Source of the DNA: Methylobacterium sp. J-048
GTDB taxonomy: Bacteria; Pseudomonadota; Alphaproteobacteria; Rhizobiales; Beijerinckiaceae
Assembly (NCBI RefSeq): GCF_022829515.1
Contig: NZ_JAKSYL010000294.1
Coordinates: 34,377 to 98,376, forward strand
DNA: 64,000 nt
Direction of reading: 5' to 3'
The notes under the pieces were generated by a model. The model was not told the DNA's origin and searched no databases. It saw nothing but the letters and a program-made list of their open reading frames with translations. Shown here piece after piece: positions 8,580 through 16,575 of the stretch. The first letter of the stretch is position 1. The number at the start of each line of letters is the position of its first letter. A program made the position numbers and the translations under genes.

Positions 8580-9016
8580 GCGCCATATCCGAGACATCAC
8601 GGCCCGGCCTGGCGGTCCTGCGCGAGAGCGCCCCGTTCCGCGGCAAGCAGGGGCATATCTATCGCCCGGCCATCTCGGCCGAGGCGGTGGGCGCCAAGGC
8701 GCTGCACATGCAGCTCCTGGAGATCCCGCCCGGCGAGCGCGCCCACGCCCACAAGCACGAATCGCACGAGACCGCGATCCACGTCCTGTCCGGGGTCTCG
8801 GGATGCTTCTGGGGCGATCACCTGGAGCACCACGTGATCGCCGGGGCCGGCGAGTTCGTCTACATCGCCGCAGACGTGCCGCACCTGCCCTACAACCGCA
8901 GCCAGACCGAGCCGGTCACCGCGCTGATCGCCCGGACCGACCCGAACGAGCAGGAGAGCGTGGTGCTCCTGCCGGAGCTCGAAGCCGGGGTCGATTGGTC
9001 GAAGGCGGAGGGTTAA
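8576..9016 (+). CDS. Cupin-domain protein
   Basis: A 146-residue single-domain cupin. Motif 1 reads PPGERAHAHKHESHETAIHVLSG, split here only for reading: three His (AHAHKH) plus Glu and a distal His supply the metal site. Motif 2 reads GEFVYIAADVPHLPYN with its His. A short acidic C-terminus follows. Function is unassigned; the fold covers dioxygenases, isomerases and sensors. The start at 8576 overlaps the preceding stop by four bases and gives a natural length. It closes the DUF779-CMD-cupin operon and is followed by repeat copy B. Confidence 0.82.
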   Translation: MSAISETSRPGLAVLRESAPFRGKQGHIYRPAISAEAVGAKALHMQLLEIPPGERAHAHKHESHETAIHVLSGVSGCFWGDHLEHHVIAGAGEFVYIAADVPHLPYNRSQTEPVTALIARTDPNEQESVVLLPELEAGVDWSKAEG

Positions 9017-9085
9017 CTTCAGGTCTGTTCGCCCGGTGGAACTGAGCCAACTTCTGTCGACACGAACAGTTTTCCAAACCTCCCC

Positions 9086-9208
9086 CCTCATCCTGAGGTG
9101 CCGAAGCAAAGCGGAGGCCTCGAAGGAGCCCTTCAGAGATCACTGAGGCATCTGGAGGGCTCCTTCCAGGCCCAGCGATCTTCGATCGCCGGGCACCTCA
9201 GGATGAGG
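9086..9208. repeat. Dispersed long palindromic repeat, family 1, copy B
   Basis: Same ends as copy A (CCTCATCCTGAGGTGCCGAAG on the left, GGCACCTCAGGATGAGG on the right) and the same inner arms GGCCTCGAAGGAGCC / GGCTCCTTCCAGGCC. The right arm diverges (GATCTTCGATCGCC), a version also hinted at in copy C. It separates two convergent transcription units. Confidence 0.88.
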
Positions 9209-9263
9209 GCGCGGGCGGGGGAGACCGATCTCCAAGCCCAGCCCGACGCTTCCCGCCTGCAAG

Positions 9264-10286
9264 CTACCGCTGCTCGCTCCGCTCATTGGCCAGCCGCTCG
9301 GCGCGGGTGCGCTCGTCGCCGCTGAGCCCCGACAGGGACTGGTCGAGCCAAGCGTCGGACAGGCCCTGCGCGGCGGCGGCGAGGTTCCAGGCCGCGGCCT
9401 CGATCGGGTTCTTTGCGACGCCGCGGCCGACCGCGTAGAGCCGGGCGACCCGGTTCTGCGCGATCGCATTGCCGCGGGAGGCCGCGTGCAGGAAGTAGCG
9501 GGCGGCCGAGCGCTCGTCCTTGGTCACGCCGTTGCCGTTGAACAGCAGGATCGCGTACTCGACCTCGCTGGCGAGATCGCCGTTATCGGCCCCGCGCCGG
9601 AACCATTGGGCCGCCTTGCTGGCATCCTTGGGGACGCCGCGGCCCTGGAGGTAGAGCACGCCCAGATCGTGCTGGGCCGGGCCGATCTCGGCCTCGGCCG
9701 CCTTGCGGAACTGCGCGGCGGCGGCGGCCTCGTCGGCGGTTGCGCCGGTGCCGATCAGGATCAGGCCGAGATTGTAGGCCGCCGTGGCCGAGCCGTTGGC
9801 GGTGGCCTGCTCCAGCCAGCGCCGGCCGGCCTTGGGGTCCTTGGGCATGCCGCGGCCGTCGAGCGCCATCAGGCCGAGCGACGACATCGCGGCGGCATCG
9901 TTCTGGGCGGCGGCGAGGCGGTACCATTCGGCCGCCTTCACCGGGTTCTGCTTGACCCCGAGACCCTGATTGTACAGCTCGCCCAGTAGCGTCATCGCCG
10001 CCGCATCCTCGGGATTGGCCTCGATGCGCTTGGTCGCCTCCCGGAAGGCGGTGACGTACTGGCCGCGCTGGTAGGCCCCGTAGGCGAGGTCCGGCGGCTG
10101 GCCGGTATTGGGCGGCACGGCGCCCCGGGAATAATTCGGCGTGTAAGGGCTCGGAAGCTCCGGCGTCGTCTTCCGATCGGGCGGGGCGGCGGTCTTCGCC
10201 GGGTCTAGCGGCCCGGGCGCGGCGAGCGCCAGCAGCGGCAGTGCCGCGACAAGAAGAGCCGCGAAACGCACGACATGGAGGTTCAC
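9264..10286 (-). CDS. Sel1-repeat exported protein
   Basis: A 340-residue protein starting with GTG at 10286 inside a GTGA overlap with the upstream stop, which yields the signal peptide VNLHVVRFAALLVAALPLLA. From about residue 70 it is a solenoid of six or so Sel1-like (TPR-related) repeats such as AMTLLGELYNQGLGVKQNP, AMSSLGLMALDGRGMPKDP and AQHDLGVLYLQGRGVPKDA. Sel1 proteins are scaffolds for protein-protein contacts, often in the periplasm. It is the last gene of the gap-pgk-fba operon. No enzymatic domain is present, and no partner can be named. Confidence 0.85.
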   Translation of the reverse strand: MNLHVVRFAALLVAALPLLALAAPGPLDPAKTAAPPDRKTTPELPSPYTPNYSRGAVPPNTGQPPDLAYGAYQRGQYVTAFREATKRIEANPEDAAAMTLLGELYNQGLGVKQNPVKAAEWYRLAAAQNDAAAMSSLGLMALDGRGMPKDPKAGRRWLEQATANGSATAAYNLGLILIGTGATADEAAAAAQFRKAAEAEIGPAQHDLGVLYLQGRGVPKDASKAAQWFRRGADNGDLASEVEYAILLFNGNGVTKDERSAARYFLHAASRGNAIAQNRVARLYAVGRGVAKNPIEAAAWNLAAAAQGLSDAWLDQSLSGLSGDERTRAERLANERSEQR

Positions 10287-10927
10287 GCGGCCTGCCCTTC
10301 GAGCAGGGCTTGCGCCCGCGCGACGGCGGCGGGCTCGGTCAGCCAGACGCCGCTTTCCAAGCCGATGAACTCGGTGCCGGTGGCTGCGAGCGGACCGATC
10401 TCGTCCCAGGCCGCAGCGACAGCGATGCAGGGTGTCTCGAAAATCTCGGCCCACCATTCGGCCCGCGCCAGCACGGTCTCGGCCTCGGGGGCGACGCCGT
10501 CCGGGTAGAGGCCGCCGAACATCAGGTAGTCGATGCCGGCCTCGCCCGCCTCCATGGCGCCGTGCTTGGTCTCCAGACCGCCGGCTCCGAGGATACGCCC
10601 GTCCCGGAGGCGGTCGCGCAGGTCCTTCAGGTCGCGCGGCTTGTCGACATGGACGCCGTCGGCGCCGCCCCGGGTCGCCACGGAGACGAGGTCGCCGGTG
10701 AAGCCGGGGCAGGCCACCACCAGGGCCGCGCCGGTCTCCTGCGTGATCGGCGCGATCTGCTTCACGCGGGCGGTGAGCCCGCGCTCGTCGGTGGCGGCAA
10801 GCCGCAGGATCACGGCCGCGACATCGCCGACCGCGCAGGCCGCGCCGAGCGCGGCCGCGAAGGCGTCGATGCCATCGGCATCCAGGCCGTGGGGCCCCAG
10901 GAGGGCGAGGCGCTGCTTGCTGCTCAT
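10283..10927 (-). CDS. Thiamine phosphate synthase-like protein
   Basis: A 214-residue TIM-barrel protein of the ThiE/TenI family. GADGVHVDKPRD (diphosphate-binding DGVHVG-like block), ILGAGGLETKHGAMEAGEAG and DYLMFGGLYPDG follow the ThiE order. The loop usually reading LGQ.D and the lysine-rich catalytic segment are weak, and the product is probably a diverged paralogue rather than the main enzyme. Start MSSKQ at 10927. It lies 20 bases downstream of fba and overlaps the Sel1 gene by four bases. This position behind fba recurs, as I recall, in related genomes, but that was not checked. Confidence 0.72.
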   Translation of the reverse strand: MSSKQRLALLGPHGLDADGIDAFAAALGAACAVGDVAAVILRLAATDERGLTARVKQIAPITQETGAALVVACPGFTGDLVSVATRGGADGVHVDKPRDLKDLRDRLRDGRILGAGGLETKHGAMEAGEAGIDYLMFGGLYPDGVAPEAETVLARAEWWAEIFETPCIAVAAAWDEIGPLAATGTEFIGLESGVWLTEPAAVARAQALLEGQAA

Positions 10928-10947
10928 CGGATCGGGTGCCCGGCGTG

Positions 10948-12018
10948 TCAGCGCGCGCCGATCTTCGGGTCGAGCGAGCCGCTGGCGTAGCGCTTGGCCA
11001 TCTCGGAGACGGAGATCGGACGGATCTTCGAGCCCTTGCCGGCGGTGCCGAACTCCTCGAAGCGCTGCTTGCACAGCTTGGTCATCGCGTCCATGGCGGG
11101 CTTCAGGTACTTGCGCGGGTCGAACTCGGACGGGTTCTCGGTGAGCACCTTCCGGATCTGGCCGGTCATCGCCATGCGGTTGTCGGTGTCGATGTTGATC
11201 TTGCGCACACCGTGCTTGATGCCGCGCTGGATTTCCTCCACCGGCACGCCCCAGGTCGGCTTCATCTGGCCGCCATACTGGTTGATGATGTCCTGAAGGT
11301 CCTGCGGCACCGACGAGGAGCCGTGCATCACCAGGTGGGTGGTCGGCAGGCGACGGTGGATCTCCTCGATCACGTTCATCGCCAGCACCTCGCCGTCGGG
11401 CTGACGGGTGAACTTGTAGGCGCCGTGGCTGGTGCCCATGGCGACCGCGAGGGCGTCGACCTTAGTGGCCTCCACGAACTTCACCGCCTCATCCGGGTCA
11501 GTGAGCAGCTGGTCGTGGCTCAGCGTGCCCTCGGCGCCGTGGCCGTCTTCGGCCTCGCCCTGGCCGCTCTCCAGCGAGCCGAGCACGCCGAGCTCGCCTT
11601 CCACCGAGACGCCGGCCCAATGGGCCATCTTCGTGACGTTGCGGGTGATCTCGACGTTGTAAGTGTAATCCGCGGGGGTCTTGCCGTCGGCTTTGAGCGA
11701 TCCATCCATCATCACCGAGGTGAAGCCGTATTGGATCGCGGTGGCGCAGGTCGCCTCGTTGTTCCCGTGGTCGAGATGCATGCAGACCGGGATGTGCGGG
11801 TAGATCTCGACCAGGCCGTCGATCAGCTTGGCCAGCACCACGTCGTTGGCGTAGGCGCGGGCGCCGCGGCTCGCCTGCAGGATCACCGGCGAGTCGGTGG
11901 CATCGGCCGCCGCCATGATGGCCAGGCCCTGTTCCATGTTGTTCAGGTTGAACGCCGGCACGCCGTACTCGTGCTCGGCCGCGTGGTCGAGGAGCTGCCT
12001 CAGGGTGATCCGTGCCAT
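10948..12018 (-). CDS. fba: Fructose-bisphosphate aldolase, class II
   Basis: A 356-residue zinc-dependent aldolase of the Calvin-cycle (CbbA/FbaA) subtype, interconverting fructose-1,6-bisphosphate with dihydroxyacetone phosphate and glyceraldehyde-3-phosphate; the subtype also uses sedoheptulose bisphosphate. Visible are the zinc site VCMHLDHGNN, TSVMMDGS, VEGELGVLG, a nucleophile-region SHGAYK, LVMHGSSSVP (zinc His, substrate phosphate) and RKINIDTDNR. Length fits the family. It is transcribed with gap and pgk, although a hairpin and about 150 bases separate it from the preceding coiled-coil gene, so it may also have its own promoter. Confidence 0.95.
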   Translation of the reverse strand: MARITLRQLLDHAAEHEYGVPAFNLNNMEQGLAIMAAADATDSPVILQASRGARAYANDVVLAKLIDGLVEIYPHIPVCMHLDHGNNEATCATAIQYGFTSVMMDGSLKADGKTPADYTYNVEITRNVTKMAHWAGVSVEGELGVLGSLESGQGEAEDGHGAEGTLSHDQLLTDPDEAVKFVEATKVDALAVAMGTSHGAYKFTRQPDGEVLAMNVIEEIHRRLPTTHLVMHGSSSVPQDLQDIINQYGGQMKPTWGVPVEEIQRGIKHGVRKINIDTDNRMAMTGQIRKVLTENPSEFDPRKYLKPAMDAMTKLCKQRFEEFGTAGKGSKIRPISVSEMAKRYASGSLDPKIGAR

Positions 12019-12075
12019 CGTCGTCTGTCTTCCCGCTTGCCGTCTGGTGGTCCGCCCGATCGCCCGCGGCGACGG

Positions 12076-12115
12076 AAACCTCAGTGGACTTGCACAGGCA
12101 AGTCTGCCGAGGTTT
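12076..12115. terminator. Hairpin between coiled-coil gene and fba
   Basis: Arms AAACCTC / GAGGTTT enclose an inner pair GGACTTGC / GCAAGTCT. A T-rich tail exists on the plus strand (GGTTTTTA) but is short on the coding minus strand. It could attenuate transcription between the upstream pgk segment and fba, or process the mRNA. Confidence 0.4.
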
Positions 12116-12169
12116 TTACCTGTACATCATGTCAAACGCCGACCAGATTATCCGTTCGGTGAATGACGC

Positions 12170-12448
12170 TTAGCTCGCCCTGTTCTCAAGGACCGCGACC
12201 CGCTCTTCGACCTCGCTGACGCGGGCATCGAAGTCGCCTGCGGTCGCGCGCATCATCACCAGCATGCCGGCAGCGTTGCGCCGGTCCTTGCGCATGCTCG
12301 TATCAAGCCGTTCGATCTGCGCTTCGAAGCGATCCATGCGCGTCTCGAGCTTGTCGAAGCGCGCGAGCGTCTCGCTGCGCAACTGCGCGATGCTGCCCTG
12401 AATGCCCTTCAGGATCTCGATCGTCGCGTTCTCCACATTGTCACTCAT
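12170..12448 (-). CDS. Short coiled-coil protein between pgk and fba
   Basis: A 92-residue protein, almost wholly helical with heptad spacing (IQGSIAQLRSETLARFDKLE, RMDRFEAQIERLDTSMRKD, VSEVEERVAVLEN). This is the pattern of a small oligomerising coiled coil. No signal peptide, membrane segment or catalytic motif is present. The start MSDNVENAT at 12448 is the only reasonable Met. It lies downstream of pgk on the same strand. Function unknown; see also the coiled-coil membrane protein between gap and pgk. Confidence 0.7.
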   Translation of the reverse strand: MSDNVENATIEILKGIQGSIAQLRSETLARFDKLETRMDRFEAQIERLDTSMRKDRRNAAGMLVMMRATAGDFDARVSEVEERVAVLENRAS

Positions 12449-12551
12449 CGACTCAGGCCCCCCGCCGTCCGACGCCGGGAGTATAGATAGGTGCGTGCAG
12501 TCGCGGGAGGAGCGCACGCGAGGCTCCGCCGCGCGGTTTTCGGCGCGCTGG

Positions 12552-13754
12552 TCAGCCCTTGGCCCGCAACGCCTCGACGCCCGGCAGGGCCTTGCCCTCG
12601 AGCCATTCGAGGAAGGCGCCCCCCGCAGTCGAGACGTAGGTGAAGTCGGCGGCCACGCCCGCGTGGTTGAGGGCGGCCACGGTGTCGCCGCCGCCGGCCA
12701 CCGAGACCAGTTGGCCGGCCTTGGTGCGCCCGGCCGCGTGCTTCGCGGCGGCAACCGTGGCAGCGTCGAACGGGGCGAGCTCGAAGGCGCCGAGCGGACC
12801 GTTCCAGACCAGGGTCCTGGCGCCGTCGATGGCGGCGTTGATCTCGGCCACCGAGCGCGGGCCGGCATCGAGGATCATGCTGCCCTCGGGCACGGAATCC
12901 ACCGGCACGGTCTCATGCGGGGCCTGGGCCTTGAATTCGGTCGCCGCCACCGCGTCCACCGGCAGGATGATCCGGCAGCCGGCTTTGTCCGCCGCGGCCA
13001 GGATGCGGGTGGCGGTCTCGGCAAGGTCCTTCTCGCAGAGGGACTTGCCGACCGATTTTCCCTGCGCGTGCAGGAAGGTGTTGGCCATGCCGCCGCCGAT
13101 CACCAGCGCATCGACCTTGGCGACGAGATTTTCCAGAAGGTCGATCTTGGACGACACCTTGGCGCCACCGACCAGCGCGATTACCGGGCGCTGCGGCGCT
13201 TCCAGGCCCTTGGTCAGGGCCTCCAGCTCGGCCTGCATCTCGCGACCGGCGAAGGCCGGCAGGCGATGGGCCAGGCCCTCGGTCGAGGCGTGGGCGCGGT
13301 GAGCGGCCGAGAACGCCTCGTTGACGTAGATGTCGCCGTTGGCCGCGAGGGCGTCCGCGAAGGCCGGGTCGTTCTTCTCCTCGCCCGCGTGGTAGCGTGT
13401 GTTCTCCAGGAGCAGAACATCGCCGTCCTTCAGGGCCGCCACCGCCCGGGCCGCGTCGTCACCGACGCAATCGGCCGCGAACGCGACCGGGCGGCCGAGC
13501 GCCTGGCTCAGCGCCGGCACCACCGGCTCCAAAGAATCCTTCGGCTCGCGCTTGCCCTTGGGGCGGCCGAAATGAGCCAGCAGGATCACCCTGGCGCCCT
13601 TGTCGGCGACCTCCCGGATGGTCGGAACGACGCGTTCAATGCGGGTCGCGTCGGTGACGCGGCCGCTCTCCATCGGCACGTTGAGATCGACGCGCATCAG
13701 CACGCGCTTGCCCGTCAGGGCGCCGGCGTCGTCGAGGGTGCGGAAGGCGCTCAT
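12552..13754 (-). CDS. pgk: Phosphoglycerate kinase
   Basis: A 400-residue cytosolic kinase converting 1,3-bisphosphoglycerate and ADP to 3-phosphoglycerate and ATP, or the reverse in carbon fixation. Conserved blocks: VLMRVDLNVPME (substrate site), LAHFGRPKGKREP, LLENTRYHAGEE, ALVGGAKVSSKIDLLENLV (nucleotide domain), MANTFLHAQG, and the C-terminal VAGGGDTVAALNHAG with AGGAFLEWLEGK. Length is standard. It is flanked on both sides by coiled-coil genes and cotranscribed with gap. Confidence 0.97.
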   Translation of the reverse strand: MSAFRTLDDAGALTGKRVLMRVDLNVPMESGRVTDATRIERVVPTIREVADKGARVILLAHFGRPKGKREPKDSLEPVVPALSQALGRPVAFAADCVGDDAARAVAALKDGDVLLLENTRYHAGEEKNDPAFADALAANGDIYVNEAFSAAHRAHASTEGLAHRLPAFAGREMQAELEALTKGLEAPQRPVIALVGGAKVSSKIDLLENLVAKVDALVIGGGMANTFLHAQGKSVGKSLCEKDLAETATRILAAADKAGCRIILPVDAVAATEFKAQAPHETVPVDSVPEGSMILDAGPRSVAEINAAIDGARTLVWNGPLGAFELAPFDAATVAAAKHAAGRTKAGQLVSVAGGGDTVAALNHAGVAADFTYVSTAGGAFLEWLEGKALPGVEALRAKG

Positions 13755-13769
13755 GCGGTCCTGTTGCGA

Positions 13770-14228
13770 TTACTGGGCGGTGGTGGCGGCCGGCGCCGGG
13801 ATCAGGCGGTCGAGGTTCAGGCGCTGCACCGCGATCATCAGCACGACGGTGAGGACCGCGGTGATCACGGCGGTGAGCACCAGGGCGCCGGTGCCGGGCA
13901 GCCGCCGGGTGCGGTCGGCGAGCCCGCGCATCTCGGTGCGCAGGGCGGCGAGGTCCGATTGCCGGGCGGATTCATTCATCCGGCTGGCGGCATTCTCGAC
14001 CTTGTCCTCGACCCGCGACAGCAGCGCCTCGGAGCGCGCGTACTTGTCCTCGATCCGCGAGCACTTGTCCTCGATGCGCGCGAGCTGGTCGATCAGGTGG
14101 CTGGCCGGCAGCCCCTGCGACGGCGTCGCGGAGACCGGAGCGGCCGCCACGGGGGGCGCGGTGGGTTTCGGCACGGGTGTCACGACAGCGCCCTGTCCGC
14201 TCGACGTGCCCTGCGAAGCGTCGGTCAT
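13770..14228 (-). CDS. Coiled-coil protein with C-terminal membrane anchor
   Basis: A 152-residue protein. The N-terminus is Pro/Ala-rich and disordered (about residues 1-45). A coiled coil follows with an internal repeat, IEDKCSRIEDKYARSEALLS and RVEDKVENAASRMNESAR. One C-terminal TM segment (GALVLTAVITAVLTVVLMIAV) is followed by a short tail, giving a tail-anchored topology. It sits between gap and pgk, 15 bases upstream of the pgk start. No known domain; the location between two successive enzymes is the interesting point. Start MTDASQ at 14228 is preferred to an upstream in-frame codon. Confidence 0.68.
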   Translation of the reverse strand: MTDASQGTSSGQGAVVTPVPKPTAPPVAAAPVSATPSQGLPASHLIDQLARIEDKCSRIEDKYARSEALLSRVEDKVENAASRMNESARQSDLAALRTEMRGLADRTRRLPGTGALVLTAVITAVLTVVLMIAVQRLNLDRLIPAPAATTAQ

Positions 14229-14316
14229 CCCGGGATGATCCCTGGTTCGAGGTGAGGCCGTTCGGTTCGACAAAACGCCCGCCGCCCTTCTCCGGGCCGG
14301 CGGGCGGCAGGTTTCT

Positions 14317-15321
<1,005 letters not shown>

Positions 15322-15584
15322 GGCGTCACTCCTTCCTGATGCGGCTCACCGCGCGCCGGACCGGCGGGGACGATCCTCGGCGCGGTCTCGGCAGCCCGGG
15401 TCCAGGCCGACCGGGCGGGGCGGATCTGGGCGGGCGGATTTGAACCTGCGATGAACTGGGCCGGGAAAGGCCGGGCTCCGCTTCCCTCACGCGTCGGCTC
15501 CGACGGTGGCGGCAGGGGTCTCGGGACTGTCACGGACCGGCCATCCGGCATGTCTCTTGCGGTCTCTTTCGAGGGCGCGCGGCT

Positions 15585-15612
15585 GTCTAACATGGCACCT
15601 CGACCTGTCAAA
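15585..15612 (-). promoter_or_regulatory. Candidate gap-operon promoter
   Basis: On the minus strand TTGACA (15612-15607) and TTAGAC (15590-15585) are separated by 16 bases, a good housekeeping-type -35/-10 pair about 265 bases before gap. The rest of the 502-base gap between gap and the DUF4164 gene (15322-15823) shows no credible reading frame. Confidence 0.5.
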
Positions 15613-15823
15613 CGCACGCCTGTGACAAACACGGGCGTCTCCCACATCCAATAAACAGGCTTGCGCGGCGGCGATTGCTGAGCCGCGCGGGTGCGGAAGC
15701 GGACCGACATTTCGGACTGGCATTCCGGGGGCATCCGGCCGAAACTTGCACCCCTGACGCATCGCCCTATCCCGAACGCCGTCCACCCCGGTTCGGGACG
15801 ATGCGCGCGGCACGCGGAGCCCC

Positions 15824-16111
15824 ATGGCCGACGACACCACAGACCCGAGCCCGATCGACGACGCCTTCGCCCGGCTCGACGCCGCGCTGGCCCGCCTGGA
15901 CGCGGTGGTGGCCCGCCGCCTGGAGGCCGAGGCCGCGCCCGACGACCGGGATGCCGAGTTGGCGCTGATGGACGAGGACCGGGCCCGGCTCGCCGCCGCC
16001 CTCGACGCGGCGAGCGCGCATCTGGCCGATGTCGAGGCCACGACCGGCGTGGTCGGCCAACGGCTCGACCGCGCGATCCAGACGGTCCAGGGCGTGCTCG
16101 GCCGCGCCTGA
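15824..16111 (+). CDS. DUF4164-type short coiled-coil protein
   Basis: A 95-residue acidic, helical protein with heptads (DDAFARLDAALARLDAVVARR, ARLAAALDAASAHLADVEAT, GQRLDRAIQTVQGVLGR). Its size, composition and position immediately before zapA match the DUF4164 family of alphaproteobacteria. It may work with ZapA at the division site, which is inference from gene neighbourhood only. Forty bases separate it from zapA, so they are likely cotranscribed. Confidence 0.72.
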   Translation: MADDTTDPSPIDDAFARLDAALARLDAVVARRLEAEAAPDDRDAELALMDEDRARLAAALDAASAHLADVEATTGVVGQRLDRAIQTVQGVLGRA

Positions 16112-16150
16112 CCGGTCCCTTCCCCGCGCTGCCGCCCACCGGAGCGAGCC

Positions 16151-16546
16151 TTGCCCCAGATCAACGTGACCATCGACGGAAAGCTCTACCGCATGGCCTG
16201 CGGCGCCGGCGAGGAGGCCCATCTCACCGGCCTGGCCGAGGGCTTTGGGACGCGCATCGGCGAGATGCGCAAGAGTTTTGGCGAGATCGGCGACATGCGC
16301 CTGCAGGTGATGGCCGCCCTGACCATCGCCGACGAGCTGGCCGAGCTGCGCGCCCGCCACGCCGCCCTGGAGGCCGAGACGGCCGCGCTGCGCAAGACCG
16401 CCGAGGCCGCCGAGCGCAGCCGCGCCGAGGACGCCGCGCGCGCCGCCGATGGGATCGGGCGGGCGGCCGAGCGGATTGGGAAGCTGGCGGATTCGCTTGG
16501 TGGGAGCGGAGTGGGGAAGAGTGGGGTGGCTCGGGAGGTGGTGTGA
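16151..16546 (+). CDS. zapA: Cell division protein ZapA
   Basis: A 131-residue protein starting with TTG at 16151. The N-terminal half is a ZapA domain: PQINVTIDGKLYRMACGAGE, EEAHLTGLAEGFGTRIGEM and MRLQVMAALTIADELAEL, followed by a coiled coil. ZapA cross-links FtsZ filaments and promotes Z-ring assembly. The C-terminus beyond residue 105 is low-complexity Gly/Ser. In many alphaproteobacteria the 6S RNA gene and ygfA follow zapA; here an A+T-rich island starts within 30 bases of the stop, so that arrangement is broken. Confidence 0.85.
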   Translation: MPQINVTIDGKLYRMACGAGEEAHLTGLAEGFGTRIGEMRKSFGEIGDMRLQVMAALTIADELAELRARHAALEAETAALRKTAEAAERSRAEDAARAADGIGRAAERIGKLADSLGGSGVGKSGVAREVV

Positions 16547-16575
16547 GGCAGAGTGGTGGTTTCAGCAGGAGCGTC

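Noticed and set aside
15427..15455. T-arm-like sequence GCAGGTTCAAATCC on the minus strand
   Set aside because: The flanking stems do not pair, and no acceptor, D or anticodon arm could be found.
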